From: JAPLJQ01 sp037143735
Lineage (GTDB): Bacteria; Desulfobacterota; Syntrophia; Syntrophales; UBA2185
Assembly (NCBI GenBank): GCA_037143735.1
Contig: JBAWYD010000053.1
Span: forward strand, 1-16,978
DNA length: 16,978 nucleotides
Direction: 5' to 3'
Made by a program: the position numbers and the translations under genes. Below are positions 1-7,969 of this stretch, one piece after another. Numbering within the stretch: position 1 is the first letter of the stretch; every line of letters starts with the position of its first letter. The notes below the pieces were generated by a model. That model had not been told where the DNA came from. It was given only the letters and a program-made list of their open reading frames with translations, and did not search any database.

Positions 1-939
1 GGGAATAATCAGATTTGACGTCTGTTCATCCATTTTGAGGTTTTTCTGAACAGCAATGAGGGCGGAAGGGAGGGCGATGAAACTGTTGGCTGTGGCCAGT
101 GCCAGAATATACGTATCCCTGAGGGCAGCGAAAGACTGAAGAAAAGTGACCTTTGAGAGCCTCCAGATCACGATCTGATAGACGATAAACAGCAGCAGGG
201 CACCAATATAAATCATGAAGATAAATTTCGCAAGCGACTGAAATAAGTCAAGGCCTGTTGTTGCCAGTGTACTTGCAAAAATACAGAAAAGGCCGAATGG
301 CAAGGCATACATGATCCAGCCTATTATCCTCTTGAATGCCTCGAAAAGAGCGTTCAGCATATCGATGGCTTGTTCGCTGGCAGAGAGGGGCACAAGCCCG
401 ATAGCAATACCCAGAAGTATTGAAAAAATAAGGATTCTCAGGCTATTCCCATCACTGAGAGCCGAAAAGATATTCGTCGGCACCATTTTTACGAAAAAGT
501 CAGATACAGGGGCCACACTTTCATTCATTGCCTGAGTCGTCGTCTTCTCTGAAATAAAAAGCATCTTTCCGATGTTTGCCTTTGCCGATTGGGAGAGACC
601 GGAACCGGGTTTTCCTGACAAACCTACGGTAATCCCAACGGCACTTGCCATGAAGATGCCGACAAGAATGACCACCATGAGTGTCTTCAGCATCCTTATG
701 GAACCAGGAGATTTGATGAGTTTTCCGAGACTTGAAACAATGGCAGTAATCATGATGGGTAGAATGCACATCTGCATAAGTCCGATAAAGATACGGGCCA
801 ACGGGGAGAGTTGCTGCCCTGCTCCCGGAAAAAAGTAACCGAAGAGACCACCCAGAACGATAAATGCAAGGACGGTCCAAGGGCTCTTGATCCAGTGAGT
901 ACGTTGTATAGTATTTTTTCTGTTCGCAGTCATCGTCAT
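1..939 (-). CDS. Dicarboxylate/amino acid:cation symporter (DAACS family), C-terminus cut by window edge
   Basis: This is the first 313 residues of a secondary transporter of the DAACS (GltP/DctA/SdcS-like) family, which carries acidic amino acids or dicarboxylates across the inner membrane with Na+ or H+. Successive hydrophobic segments are visible (about residues 21-38, 48-70, 86-107, 166-184, 207-225, 239-259). The stretch KMVPTNIFSALSDGNSLRIL at 151-170 matches the conserved region before TM5 of the family. The re-entrant loop HP1, normally a serine-rich SSS..TLP motif, reads ATANSFIALP at 282-291, so it is divergent. TM7-8, HP2 and the NMDGT motif lie outside the window. ATG at 939 overlaps the upstream stop as ATGA; ATG at 933 is an alternative start. 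Translation is probably coupled to the binding-protein gene before it. The family is confident, the substrate unknown. Confidence 0.88.
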   Translation of the reverse strand, partial: MTMTANRKNTIQRTHWIKSPWTVLAFIVLGGLFGYFFPGAGQQLSPLARIFIGLMQMCILPIMITAIVSSLGKLIKSPGSIRMLKTLMVVILVGIFMASAVGITVGLSGKPGSGLSQSAKANIGKMLFISEKTTTQAMNESVAPVSDFFVKMVPTNIFSALSDGNSLRILIFSILLGIAIGLVPLSASEQAIDMLNALFEAFKRIIGWIMYALPFGLFCIFASTLATTGLDLFQSLAKFIFMIYIGALLLFIVYQIVIWRLSKVTFLQSFAALRDTYILALATANSFIALPSALIAVQKNLKMDEQTSNLIIP

Positions 940-1817
940 CTCATTGGCCCTGATGCCAAACCCCAGGACTTCAAAATAATCTCATACAAATAATTACGGG
1001 TCGACTCCTGTGGCGGTCTTCCGGCAATCAGTGTATTCACCCATTTCAGAAAGTGAACATGGGTTACCGGGATAGCGCAGGAGAGGTAATCTTCCTTCCC
1101 CTTCAATTCCACCTTGCGGAGGGTAATGTATAATTCGGGCTCCTCCGTGATCATGATATTCAACGTGGCCTCGCTCTGAAGGACGGCGAAGACTTCTCCT
1201 TTCACGACCGCCTTTTTCAAAGACACCCAGTCAGGATAGGGAATGACACGGGCACCGGGAAAAAAATCCCGGGCATACCTTTCATAGGCAGAACCGCCGA
1301 TAACCCCTATCGGGTTTTCCGGTTTCCGCAACAACTGATCCAGCGTATTCCTCTTCCTGATATTCGCTTCATACAAACGATTTACAAGGAGGGCCGGATG
1401 TACCGTAATGTACGGCTCTGAAAAGAGAACCTTAATGGCACGCTGAGGTGTGGCACTTAATAAAGATATGCCGATGTCGGCCTCTCCTCTGGCCACGATA
1501 TCGATAACCTCATTGAAGGTTTTTGCCTTTCTGTTGAATTGAACCCTTACGCCCAGGTTTTTGGCAATATCTTCAGCCAATCGAACGTCAATTCCAATCA
1601 AAACGCCGCCAGGACCCTGCATAAAAAAGGGTGGCATATCCTTTTCATACATGGCCACGGTAAGTGTACCCCTGTCGATAATTCTCCGGATGTCCGGCGG
1701 ATATTCAGCAAATGCTTCAAAGATGGACGCTATAAAGAGAAAAAAAACAGCTGCGGCAATTTTTTGATAGCGACCGGCCACTCTTTTTCTGCATTTTTGT
1801 AACAGTGTATCCATCAT
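936..1817 (-). CDS. Periplasmic solute-binding protein, family 3 (SBP_bac_3)
   Basis: The protein is a 293-residue extracytoplasmic solute-binding protein of the amino-acid type. The frame is open upstream to 1964, but ATG at 1817 (or 1814) gives a standard Sec signal: basic residues 8-19, hydrophobic 20-33, cleavage after AFA at 35-37, and no lipobox cysteine. The mature part has the family signature GIDVRLAEDIAKNLGV at 75-90 and SATPQRAIKVLFSEPY at 121-136, where Arg126 fits the residue that holds the ligand alpha-carboxylate. The usual second-lobe GxVDAVxxD motif reads GEVFAVLQSEA from 207, so the common amino-group-binding Asp is not in its usual place. The 3' end overlaps the symporter start by 4 nt, and no ABC permease or ATPase is adjacent. 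A Shine-Dalgarno sequence close to the chosen start is not evident, so the start is the weak point. Confidence 0.85.
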   Translation of the reverse strand: MMDTLLQKCRKRVAGRYQKIAAAVFFLFIASIFEAFAEYPPDIRRIIDRGTLTVAMYEKDMPPFFMQGPGGVLIGIDVRLAEDIAKNLGVRVQFNRKAKTFNEVIDIVARGEADIGISLLSATPQRAIKVLFSEPYITVHPALLVNRLYEANIRKRNTLDQLLRKPENPIGVIGGSAYERYARDFFPGARVIPYPDWVSLKKAVVKGEVFAVLQSEATLNIMITEEPELYITLRKVELKGKEDYLSCAIPVTHVHFLKWVNTLIAGRPPQESTRNYLYEIILKSWGLASGPMR

Positions 1818-1962
1818 GTTGTTTTGTATCCGGAAAGCCTTCTTATATCTGACATTGAATGAACTACCCCACAGCAAGCTGAGGGTAACAATGGAAAAGT
1901 TACCTCCAGAATGGATTTTGATGAACCTTACATTCAGCATGTCGTTGGACTGATGGCAATAC

Positions 1963-1988
1963 AAAACCCGCTATTTCTAACGGGTTTT
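1963..1988 (-). terminator. Intrinsic terminator of ssrA
   Basis: An 8-bp inverted repeat AAAACCCG / CGGGTTTT with a 10-nt loop lies 32 nt past the tmRNA CCA end. On the minus-strand transcript the 3' arm ends in UUUUGU, as expected for factor-independent termination. It also separates ssrA from the binding-protein gene. Confidence 0.75.
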
Positions 1989-2019
1989 GAACTTCTTTGG
2001 ACTGTATTGAATTGTCAAA

Positions 2020-2373
2020 TGGTGGAGGCGGCGGGAGTCGAACCCGCGTCCGAAAATATTCCACTGGAGCTTCTACATACTTAGCCTCTGTTTTGATTTC
2101 GTTCCAGAAAACTCCCGGAGGCAGGATTCATCAGGAACTATCCCTTTGGGTTTTCGCCCCTCTCGCTTCGGGAAAGCGAAATCAGCTATCCTGCCTTTAT
2201 GACGCCCTTATCTGATCCGACAGGCGGGATCAGTAGGACGTAGCCGTCTATGCGGCTAAAGCGTAATCGTAATTGTTTGCGCTTATATGTGTCCTACCTG
2301 TTTAACGAGGCCTGGTAGGAACCTCGGTATGCCACTACAGCTTCCATATCCCCGTCGAAACCATTTCGCCCCC
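2020..2373 (-). ncRNA. ssrA: tmRNA (transfer-messenger RNA), 354 nt
   Basis: tmRNA rescues stalled ribosomes by acting as alanyl-tRNA and then as template for a degradation tag. The 5' end GGGGGCG pairs with CGCCUCC next to A73-CCA at the 3' end to give a seven-base acceptor stem, with the G3:U70 pair recognised by alanyl-tRNA synthetase. The 5' block GGCGAAATGGTTTCGACGGG and the 3' T-arm GGGTTCGACTCCC are both present. The tag frame starts at the resume codon GCA (2280-2278) and reads ANNYDYALAA then TAG. The CCA is encoded. The molecule is colinear, not the permuted two-piece form. It lies directly after smpB, whose product is its obligate partner, but has its own promoter. Length and motifs fit the family closely. 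Confidence 0.97.
2248..2280 (-). other. tmRNA proteolysis-tag reading frame (ANNYDYALAA)
   Basis: The frame inside ssrA starts at the GCA resume codon and encodes the ten residues ANNYDYALAA, followed by TAG. The ALAA end is the usual degron for ClpXP-type proteases; the internal NYDY part differs from the E. coli tag. Confidence 0.93.
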
Positions 2374-2410
2374 ATGCTGGAGTTTGGTAAAGAAGGGATG
2401 ATTATGCGAT

Positions 2411-2439
2411 AGTATAAGGCGATTCCCGCTTCAAGTCAA
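2411..2439 (-). promoter_or_regulatory. Sigma-70-type promoter of ssrA
   Basis: On the minus strand TTGACT (2439-2434) is separated by exactly 17 nt from TATACT (2416-2411). This is five of six consensus matches in each box. It lies 38 nt upstream of the mature tmRNA 5' end, leaving a short 5' leader to be removed, as expected for RNase P maturation. Confidence 0.85.
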
Positions 2440-2446
2440 GCGCTTT

Positions 2447-2488
2447 GAAAAAATGGAAGAAGACATCTTTCGAATGTCTAATCCTTCC
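2447..2488 (-). terminator. Probable intrinsic terminator after smpB
   Basis: On the minus strand the stem AGACAT/ATGTCT with a 7-nt loop overlaps the smpB stop codon. It can extend to GGAAG/CTTCC across an internal loop and is followed by ATTTTTTC. It lies just upstream of the ssrA promoter and would separate the two transcripts. The stem is AT-rich, so strength is uncertain. Confidence 0.5.
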
Positions 2489-2945
2489 CGCGGAGGCCTC
2501 TTTCCATATCCCTTTGATCTTCCTTCATCTTGAGGCTTTCCCTCTTGTCGTAGAGTTTTTTACCTTTTCCGACTCCGATTTCAATCTTTACCTTCCCTTG
2601 CTTAAAATATAGTTTTAAGGGGATCAGCGCCAGCCCCCGCTCCCTCGATTTTCCATAGAGTCTCTTGATTTCCGCCTTATGCAGGAGAAGCTTCCGGACC
2701 CGGAGAGGTTCATGATTCAACCGGTTGCCGTGAGAATAGGGGCTGATGTGCATGTCATGGACAAAGACCTCTCCATCTTTCACAAGGGCATAGCAATCCT
2801 TGAGATTGGCTTTTCCATCCCGCAGAGACTTCACTTCCGTTCCCATGAGAATGATCCCGGCCTCAAACGTATCTTCTATGTGATAATTGATACGGGCGGT
2901 TTTATTCTGGGCGATGATTTTTTCCGATGTTCCTTTTTTTGCCAC
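2478..2945 (-). CDS. smpB: SsrA-binding protein SmpB
   Basis: SmpB is a small basic cytoplasmic protein that binds the tRNA-like domain of tmRNA and brings it to stalled ribosomes during trans-translation. The 155 residues match the family length. Conserved parts are the N-terminal KKIIAQN-type start (AKKGTSEKIIAQNKTA), the beta-barrel motif GTEVKSLRDGKANLKD at 35-50, and FVHDMHISPY at 61-70. The lysine-rich tail starts at GKGKKLYDKRE from 126 and would enter the mRNA channel. The start codon is GTG at 2945, with a weak AGG-containing ribosome-binding site in the 12-nt gap after the TtcA-like gene, so the two are probably co-transcribed. The tmRNA gene lies immediately downstream, which supports the assignment. 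Confidence 0.97.
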   Translation of the reverse strand: MAKKGTSEKIIAQNKTARINYHIEDTFEAGIILMGTEVKSLRDGKANLKDCYALVKDGEVFVHDMHISPYSHGNRLNHEPLRVRKLLLHKAEIKRLYGKSRERGLALIPLKLYFKQGKVKIEIGVGKGKKLYDKRESLKMKEDQRDMERGLRGKD

Positions 2946-2957
2946 TGCACCTGTTCC

Positions 2958-3695
2958 CTATCCCCTTCCGGGCAAGTAATCCAATTTCACATGCCTCATG
3001 GCCTTATAAATATTTTCCCGAATGTCCTTATTTTCTTTTTCCAGTTCTCTCAGGAGCTTTCTGATATACATCCTTTTCGATGTTATACCTGTGGGACACT
3101 TGTTTTCAATCACCGGGAATCCCCGTTCCTTACCATACTTTTTGATCAGAGACTCTTCAATGTAGGCAAACGGACGTATGATATGAAGCTTGCCCCTGAA
3201 TATGGACTGAGCGGGCATCATTGTGCTGATTTCCCGCCCGTAAAAGAGATTGATGAGGAGCGTCTCGATGATATCATCCTTGTGATGGGCGAAGGCTATC
3301 TTGTTGCAGCCTTCCGTCGCCGCAATTTCAAAGATTCTTTTTCTCCTCAATCTGGAACAGAGAAAACAAGGGTTCTTTCTGTTATAGTCACTGTGGGCAA
3401 GCGGGCCGATATCCGTCTTCTCCATCACGCAGTCATAACCGTTTTCCTTGAGATAGGCTTCCAATATATTGAAATCATGATACGTATCATCAAACCCCTG
3501 ATCGATATTAACCGCAAGGATAGAGAACCGGGGCACATGGATCATCGAGGTATTCAACAGATCAAGGAGAGACAGGCTGTCCATCCCGCCGGAAACACCA
3601 ACCAGAACCCTGTCTCCCTCATTGATCATGGAATAATCCATGACCGCCGTCTCCAGCCATTTTTTTAGATGATGAAAAAGCTTCGTTCTTTTCAT
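2958..3695 (-). CDS. TtcA-like PP-loop tRNA thiolase (tRNA 2-thiocytidine synthetase family)
   Basis: The protein is 245 residues of the TtcA/TtuA group of ATP-pyrophosphatases, which insert sulfur into tRNA bases using an Fe-S cluster. The PP-loop SGGMDS is at 35-40. Cys110 and Cys113 (NPCFLCSRLRR) plus Cys200 (ENKCPTG) fit the three-cysteine cluster site of TtcA, and AFAHHKDDIIET at 134-145 matches the conserved AxGHxxDD region. In E. coli TtcA makes s2C at position 32 of tRNA. The protein is shorter than E. coli TtcA, so the exact target is an inference. The ATG at 3695 has no clear Shine-Dalgarno sequence, but the preceding MKRTKLFHHLKKWLETAV aligns with TtcA N-termini. It sits 12 nt before smpB, a translation-related context. 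Confidence 0.85.
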   Translation of the reverse strand: MKRTKLFHHLKKWLETAVMDYSMINEGDRVLVGVSGGMDSLSLLDLLNTSMIHVPRFSILAVNIDQGFDDTYHDFNILEAYLKENGYDCVMEKTDIGPLAHSDYNRKNPCFLCSRLRRKRIFEIAATEGCNKIAFAHHKDDIIETLLINLFYGREISTMMPAQSIFRGKLHIIRPFAYIEESLIKKYGKERGFPVIENKCPTGITSKRMYIRKLLRELEKENKDIRENIYKAMRHVKLDYLPGRG

Positions 3696-3762
3696 GCTGA
3701 TTCAAGTTTATATGACTTTCCGTATCTTATCAAGACCCTTTAGCTAATTTCCGACAATGACC

Positions 3763-3791
3763 TTGAAATTTAAAACGGATTGGTATATTTA
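3763..3791 (+). promoter_or_regulatory. Candidate eno promoter in the 204-nt divergent intergenic region
   Basis: TTGAAA at 3763-3768 is followed by TATATT at 3784-3789 (15-nt spacer) or TATTTA at 3786-3791 (17-nt spacer), about 110 nt before the eno start. The rest of 3696-3899 is AT-rich spacer between divergent genes. It also holds a weak minus-strand TTGATA/TATAAA pair (3733-3728 and 3712-3707, 15-nt spacer) that could serve the TtcA-like gene. Confidence 0.4.
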
Positions 3792-3899
3792 GAAAAGCAC
3801 TGCCCCGGCAATAACGGGAATCGGTAACCAAATCATGGATTCCGTGTTAACTACGGGATGACAAAAGCATACAATGGAATTTGTAAAAAGGAGTGACTT

Positions 3900-5204
3900 A
3901 TGACTGAAATCATCAATGTCTATGCAAGGGAAATACTGGATTCGAGAGGAAACCCCACCGTTGAAGCGGAAGTGACTTTGTTTTCAGGAATAACCGGCCG
4001 TGCCTCCGTCCCGTCGGGGGCATCGACGGGCGAACATGAAATGCTTGAACTTCGGGACGGAGACAAAAAGCGCTTCATGGGAAGAGGCGTCCAGAAAGCA
4101 GTGGAAAATGTCATCCATAAAATCGGTCCGGAGATCATCGGGATGGACGGCCTCGCACAGAGGGAAATCGACTACGCCATGATCACACTGGACGGCACAG
4201 AAAATAAAGGCTCTCTTGGCGCCAATGCCATTCTTGGCGTGTCCCTCGCCTGTGCCAAGGCCGCCGCAGAAACTATGGAACTGCCGCTTTACCGATATAT
4301 CGGCGGCGTTATGGCAAAAGATATTCCCGTCCCCATGATGAACATCCTGAACGGCGGCCAGCATGCGGATAACAATGTGGATATCCAGGAATTCATGATC
4401 ATGCCGGCGGGCGCCGGAAGTTTTAAAGAGGCGCTGCGCATGTCCGCCGAAGTCTTCCACACCTTGAAATCCGTCCTGAAAAGCAAGGGTTATAACACGG
4501 CAGTCGGCGATGAAGGCGGTTTTGCGCCCAACCTGAAATCCAATGAAGAGGCCCTCGTTTTCATCATGGATGCCATCGAAAAGGCGGGATACAAACCGGG
4601 GAAGGACATCTACATTGCCCTTGATCCGGCGGCAAGCACCTTTTACGAAGGCGGCAAATACATTCTCGCGGCGGAAAAGAAGCCCCAGAAAACGGCGGAG
4701 GAAATGGTCAAATTCTACAGCGCCCTCGTGAAAAGATACCCCATCATCTCCATCGAAGACGGCCTGGCTGAGGATGACTGGGACGGCTGGAAGATATTGA
4801 CGGACGCCCTGGGAGACAAAATTCAGATCGTGGGGGACGACATTTTCGTAACGAACAAGAAAAGGCTTGAGAAGGGAATTTCCCTCGGCGTGGCTAATTC
4901 CATCCTGATAAAGCTCAACCAGATCGGCACCTTGACGGAAACACTGGAAACCATCCAGAGGGCAAAGGAGGCGGGCTATACCACCGTCATATCCCACCGC
5001 TCCGGAGAAACGGAAGACACATGTATGGCCGACGTTGCCGTTGCGGCAAACTGCGGACAGATCAAGAGCGGATCCCTGTCTCGCAGCGAGAGACTCGCCA
5101 AATACAATCAGATCCTGCGGATTGAGGAAGAACTGGGCGATACTGCCGTGTACCCGGGAAAAGCAGCCTTTTACAGTATCAGAAAAAAATCCGGGGAAAG
5201 ATAG
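3900..5204 (+). CDS. eno: Enolase (phosphopyruvate hydratase)
   Basis: Enolase interconverts 2-phosphoglycerate and phosphoenolpyruvate in glycolysis and gluconeogenesis. The 434 residues are full length for the bacterial enzyme. The N-terminal domain has the signature AREILDSRGNPTVEAEV at 9-25 and SVPSGASTG at 36-44. In the barrel, Glu205 (GDEGGF) and Lys338 (IKLNQIGT) fit the catalytic pair. Asp242 (LDPAAS), Glu286 (SIEDGL) and Asp313 (GDDIF) fit the Mg2+ ligands, and SHRSGETEDT at 365-374 is the substrate-binding loop. ATG at 3900 follows AAGGAGTGACTT, a good ribosome-binding site. It is the only plus-strand gene in the left half and is probably monocistronic. PEP is also the phosphoryl donor used by Enzyme I encoded nearby at 8029-9810, a metabolic but not an operon link. 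Confidence 0.98.
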   Translation: MTEIINVYAREILDSRGNPTVEAEVTLFSGITGRASVPSGASTGEHEMLELRDGDKKRFMGRGVQKAVENVIHKIGPEIIGMDGLAQREIDYAMITLDGTENKGSLGANAILGVSLACAKAAAETMELPLYRYIGGVMAKDIPVPMMNILNGGQHADNNVDIQEFMIMPAGAGSFKEALRMSAEVFHTLKSVLKSKGYNTAVGDEGGFAPNLKSNEEALVFIMDAIEKAGYKPGKDIYIALDPAASTFYEGGKYILAAEKKPQKTAEEMVKFYSALVKRYPIISIEDGLAEDDWDGWKILTDALGDKIQIVGDDIFVTNKKRLEKGISLGVANSILIKLNQIGTLTETLETIQRAKEAGYTTVISHRSGETEDTCMADVAVAANCGQIKSGSLSRSERLAKYNQILRIEEELGDTAVYPGKAAFYSIRKKSGER

Positions 5205-5211
5205 CCACAAT

Positions 5212-5292
5212 AATCCATGATTCACGGGACTGGATTCCGCAGGGAGACCTTTGAAAAACGCCCCATATGTCGTGGCGGGAAAAGCAGTCTCC
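5212..5292. repeat. Inverted repeats in the eno/plsB convergent gap
   Basis: Between the two converging genes are AATCCA/TGGATT (5212-5217, 5231-5236) and a nested structure with outer arms GGAGAC/GTCTCC (5243-5248, 5287-5292) and inner arms CGCC/GGCG (5259-5262, 5274-5277). Neither is followed by a T tract on either strand. They may stabilise mRNA 3' ends or help Rho-independent release, but this is not a classical terminator. Confidence 0.35.
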
Positions 5293-5311
5293 AGGGGATC
5301 GATATTTGTGG

Positions 5312-7909
5312 TTATAAGAACTTGAACAGACGCCGGCGGAGAGATTCCATCCTGGAGCGACCTTCCGACAGGGAGTAGAGGCCCGCTTCCGAAACAGACA
5401 GGACCTCCTCATCCTGAAGGAATCTCATGGCGCTTTGATAATTGGATTGGGATAAAGCCTCGGCCCTTCTGATCTCGCCTTTTCTGTACATTTTCACGCC
5501 GAGTCGCTGGAGGTTTTTCAGCCAGTCCTTCTCGGGTTTAGACCCATTCTTGAGATAGAAACATCCTCTCATCACGACCCAGTAAGATTCGAAATAATTA
5601 TGGATGAGACCGGCAAAGGGCGTCAGGTTCATCCTTCCCCTGCCTTTCACCTCGATCCATGCTCTGCCGTCACGCTCAAAACCGGTAATCATCCCCCTGC
5701 CGTTTAAGTAAGACAAGACATCGTTGACCTCATCCAGATCGTCCTTCTGATCATCGAAAATAAACTCCCGCCAGAAGAGTCTTTTCAAAAACTGGTAATC
5801 ACTCAATACGCGGCTCAAGGGAACGGTGTCTTCATCGCTTAAGAGCAGTGATGTGGCCACAAAACTGACGGGGGTGAAATAATGGAGGATATTGTTTTTA
5901 TAATACTCCAGGTTCAAGCGCTTATTGTCTTCGAGGGAATAAACGATTTCTTCCATCTCATCCCGTTCATCCTCCTCCTCTCCCATCCTCGATATAATGT
6001 CAGACTGGTCAAGCAAATTGAGAGCCTCCCCGATAGCCTTATCCACGTGCAGCAGCGTTTCGGCCAGGCTGACCTTTCTGTGGGTGAGATAATCATAAAA
6101 CAGCTTTAACACATCCATCAATTCGTCGTGAGATATGCCCCTTCTGTCATGGCAGAGAAGACCCGAGGCAACGAGGGAGAAAGGCGTCACAACGGATACG
6201 TGGTTGATCCGGAGAACGATTTCATAACCGATCTTCCGGTAAAGACTCTGTCTCTCCACAACGGTCATATTCTCAAAGGTTTTCTCCTGTGATTCCAGAT
6301 AAGACTTGAGAAAGATCGGTTCGCCGACATTTACATAGACGCGCCCGTACCGTTTTCTAAGCAACTTACGGCTTTTAATCACGTCCGTCGTTTTTTCCCT
6401 TGCTTTGGGAGCGCCCCCGAGTTCTTTGAGATAAGCCTTTTCCTCTATGACGCGGTCATATCCGATGTAGACGGGAACAGCCGCCAGATCGTCGTAAGAC
6501 TGCTTCTTGAATGCCTGAATAATCATGGAAAGGAGTCCGTACTTGGGCATGACCATTTTGCCGGTGCGGCTTCTCCCTCCTTCGATGAAGAATTCAAGGG
6601 GAAGCCCTTCCTTCAACAGGGTTTCCAGATATTTTGCAAACACTTCCCCGTAAAGGACATTTCCCTTAAAGGTTCGACGCAGGAAAAATGCTCCCGATTT
6701 CCTGAAGATGTAACCGAAAGGCCAGAACATGAGATTTGTCCCTGCGGCGACAAAAGGCATCTGGATATTATTTTTATAAAAGACATAGGAAAGGAGGAGA
6801 TAATCAATGTGACTCCGATGACAGGGGATGATTACAAAGGGCATTTTCTTCGATATGTGCCTGAGCTTTGCGAGCCCGTGCTTGTCCACAACGACACCGT
6901 CATAGATGTTATTCCACAACCATGTAAGAAGTTTTTCCCATACCTCGATAAACGTCTCGCTGTAGTCACTGGCGATTTCAAGAACATATTTTCTCGCCTC
7001 CCGGACGACATCATTATACTCTTTTCCCGTCGATGCCGCCAAGTGTTCCATGAACTGACCGAGGCACTCATCCCCGATGACCATGTTGACGATCTCTTCC
7101 CGGGACTTCAGCACCGGCCCCACGATACTCGATTTTTCCTCATCGATCCGGTCGATCAGTTCGTTCCTCAGATGGTGATAAAGGGTTTCTTCGGAAAGTT
7201 CTTCATTTTCCTTGAGAAACTCCGCCAGGTTGACGGGTTCAGCCGGAATGACGGCAGCCTGGTTGGAATACCGGAGAAACGTGAGGATACGCCTCAGGGC
7301 GCCTGTACCTTCCGTCTGGCCGAACAGGATATTCAAGAGGCTTTCCTTTTCCTTCTCCCGCCTTCTCCCATAGGTAATCATCTGCGGAACAATGTGTATG
7401 GGGACGTCCACGTGCTTCTGTGCATGAACCAATTCAATAAGGGCCTCCCGGGTGACGGGACTGTCAATCCATTCAGAACCGCCCATGTGAATAATCACGT
7501 TTCGCCCTTCCCTCACTATTCTTTCAAGGTAACCGCTTTTGCAGGCATTGAGGGCATTTCTTTTGAATACGCGATGAAACAGATAGGACATGACCACCCT
7601 TGCTGCCATGATAAACGGCTGCCAGAAGATCATGTTGATCCCGTGGCAATAGGTGGGTCTCGGGATCCCTTTCCGGGCGGAAAGTTCTCGAATGATGAGG
7701 CTGTTGAGCTGACTCTTGTTTTTCAAAGCGTAAACAACAATGCCGTTTTCCGAGAGCGTCTTCAGTGCCGAAACATGCTCGTCCGCAAGTTCAACATTGG
7801 ACAGCACTTTTTTGACAAGCCAGTAGAGGGGAAAGTTATCCTCCCTGTACAGACGTCCCGCATGGTATTCCCCGATTTCTGTCGTCCAGGATTTTATTTT
7901 CGACAGCAT
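5312..7909 (-). CDS. plsB: Glycerol-3-phosphate 1-O-acyltransferase PlsB
   Basis: PlsB acylates glycerol-3-phosphate at sn-1, the first step of membrane phospholipid synthesis, at the inner membrane. From ATG 7909 the protein has 865 residues, close to the roughly 810 of E. coli PlsB. The four acyltransferase blocks are clear: PCHRSHIDYLLL with the HX4D catalytic pair His364/Asp369; GAFFLRRTF from 406; FIEGGRSRTGK at 441-451, which binds glycerol-3-phosphate; and VPVYIGYDR at 478-486. The long N- and C-terminal regions are typical of PlsB and absent from the short PlsC and PlsY enzymes. GTG at 7939 is an upstream in-frame alternative, but ATG 7909 has AGGGAG 4 nt ahead. It follows ptsI in the same direction after about 120 nt containing a hairpin. 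Some PlsB-like enzymes act on other acceptors, so the reaction rests on the motifs. Confidence 0.92.
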   Translation of the reverse strand: MLSKIKSWTTEIGEYHAGRLYREDNFPLYWLVKKVLSNVELADEHVSALKTLSENGIVVYALKNKSQLNSLIIRELSARKGIPRPTYCHGINMIFWQPFIMAARVVMSYLFHRVFKRNALNACKSGYLERIVREGRNVIIHMGGSEWIDSPVTREALIELVHAQKHVDVPIHIVPQMITYGRRREKEKESLLNILFGQTEGTGALRRILTFLRYSNQAAVIPAEPVNLAEFLKENEELSEETLYHHLRNELIDRIDEEKSSIVGPVLKSREEIVNMVIGDECLGQFMEHLAASTGKEYNDVVREARKYVLEIASDYSETFIEVWEKLLTWLWNNIYDGVVVDKHGLAKLRHISKKMPFVIIPCHRSHIDYLLLSYVFYKNNIQMPFVAAGTNLMFWPFGYIFRKSGAFFLRRTFKGNVLYGEVFAKYLETLLKEGLPLEFFIEGGRSRTGKMVMPKYGLLSMIIQAFKKQSYDDLAAVPVYIGYDRVIEEKAYLKELGGAPKAREKTTDVIKSRKLLRKRYGRVYVNVGEPIFLKSYLESQEKTFENMTVVERQSLYRKIGYEIVLRINHVSVVTPFSLVASGLLCHDRRGISHDELMDVLKLFYDYLTHRKVSLAETLLHVDKAIGEALNLLDQSDIISRMGEEEDERDEMEEIVYSLEDNKRLNLEYYKNNILHYFTPVSFVATSLLLSDEDTVPLSRVLSDYQFLKRLFWREFIFDDQKDDLDEVNDVLSYLNGRGMITGFERDGRAWIEVKGRGRMNLTPFAGLIHNYFESYWVVMRGCFYLKNGSKPEKDWLKNLQRLGVKMYRKGEIRRAEALSQSNYQSAMRFLQDEEVLSVSEAGLYSLSEGRSRMESLRRRLFKFL

Positions 7910-7969
7910 TGCACTCCCTATCCCCTGGGGTCTTTTCACTCCCCGTGGTCATCATTTTCCGAGTACAGT

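Noticed and set aside
1815..1964. 49 extra N-terminal residues on the binding protein
   Set aside because: The upstream ATG lies inside the ssrA terminator region and would bury the signal peptide; the start at 1817 gives a normal Sec signal.
1997..2215. 72-codon plus-strand frame
   Set aside because: It lies within the tmRNA gene on the opposite strand and is not protein coding.
2679..3668. 329-codon plus-strand open frame across smpB and the TtcA-like gene
   Set aside because: It is antisense to two conserved proteins and spans their junction, with no domain.
3984..5225. 413-codon minus-strand open frame opposite eno
   Set aside because: It is antisense to a complete enolase, has no recognisable domain, and is explained by the codon pattern of the real gene.
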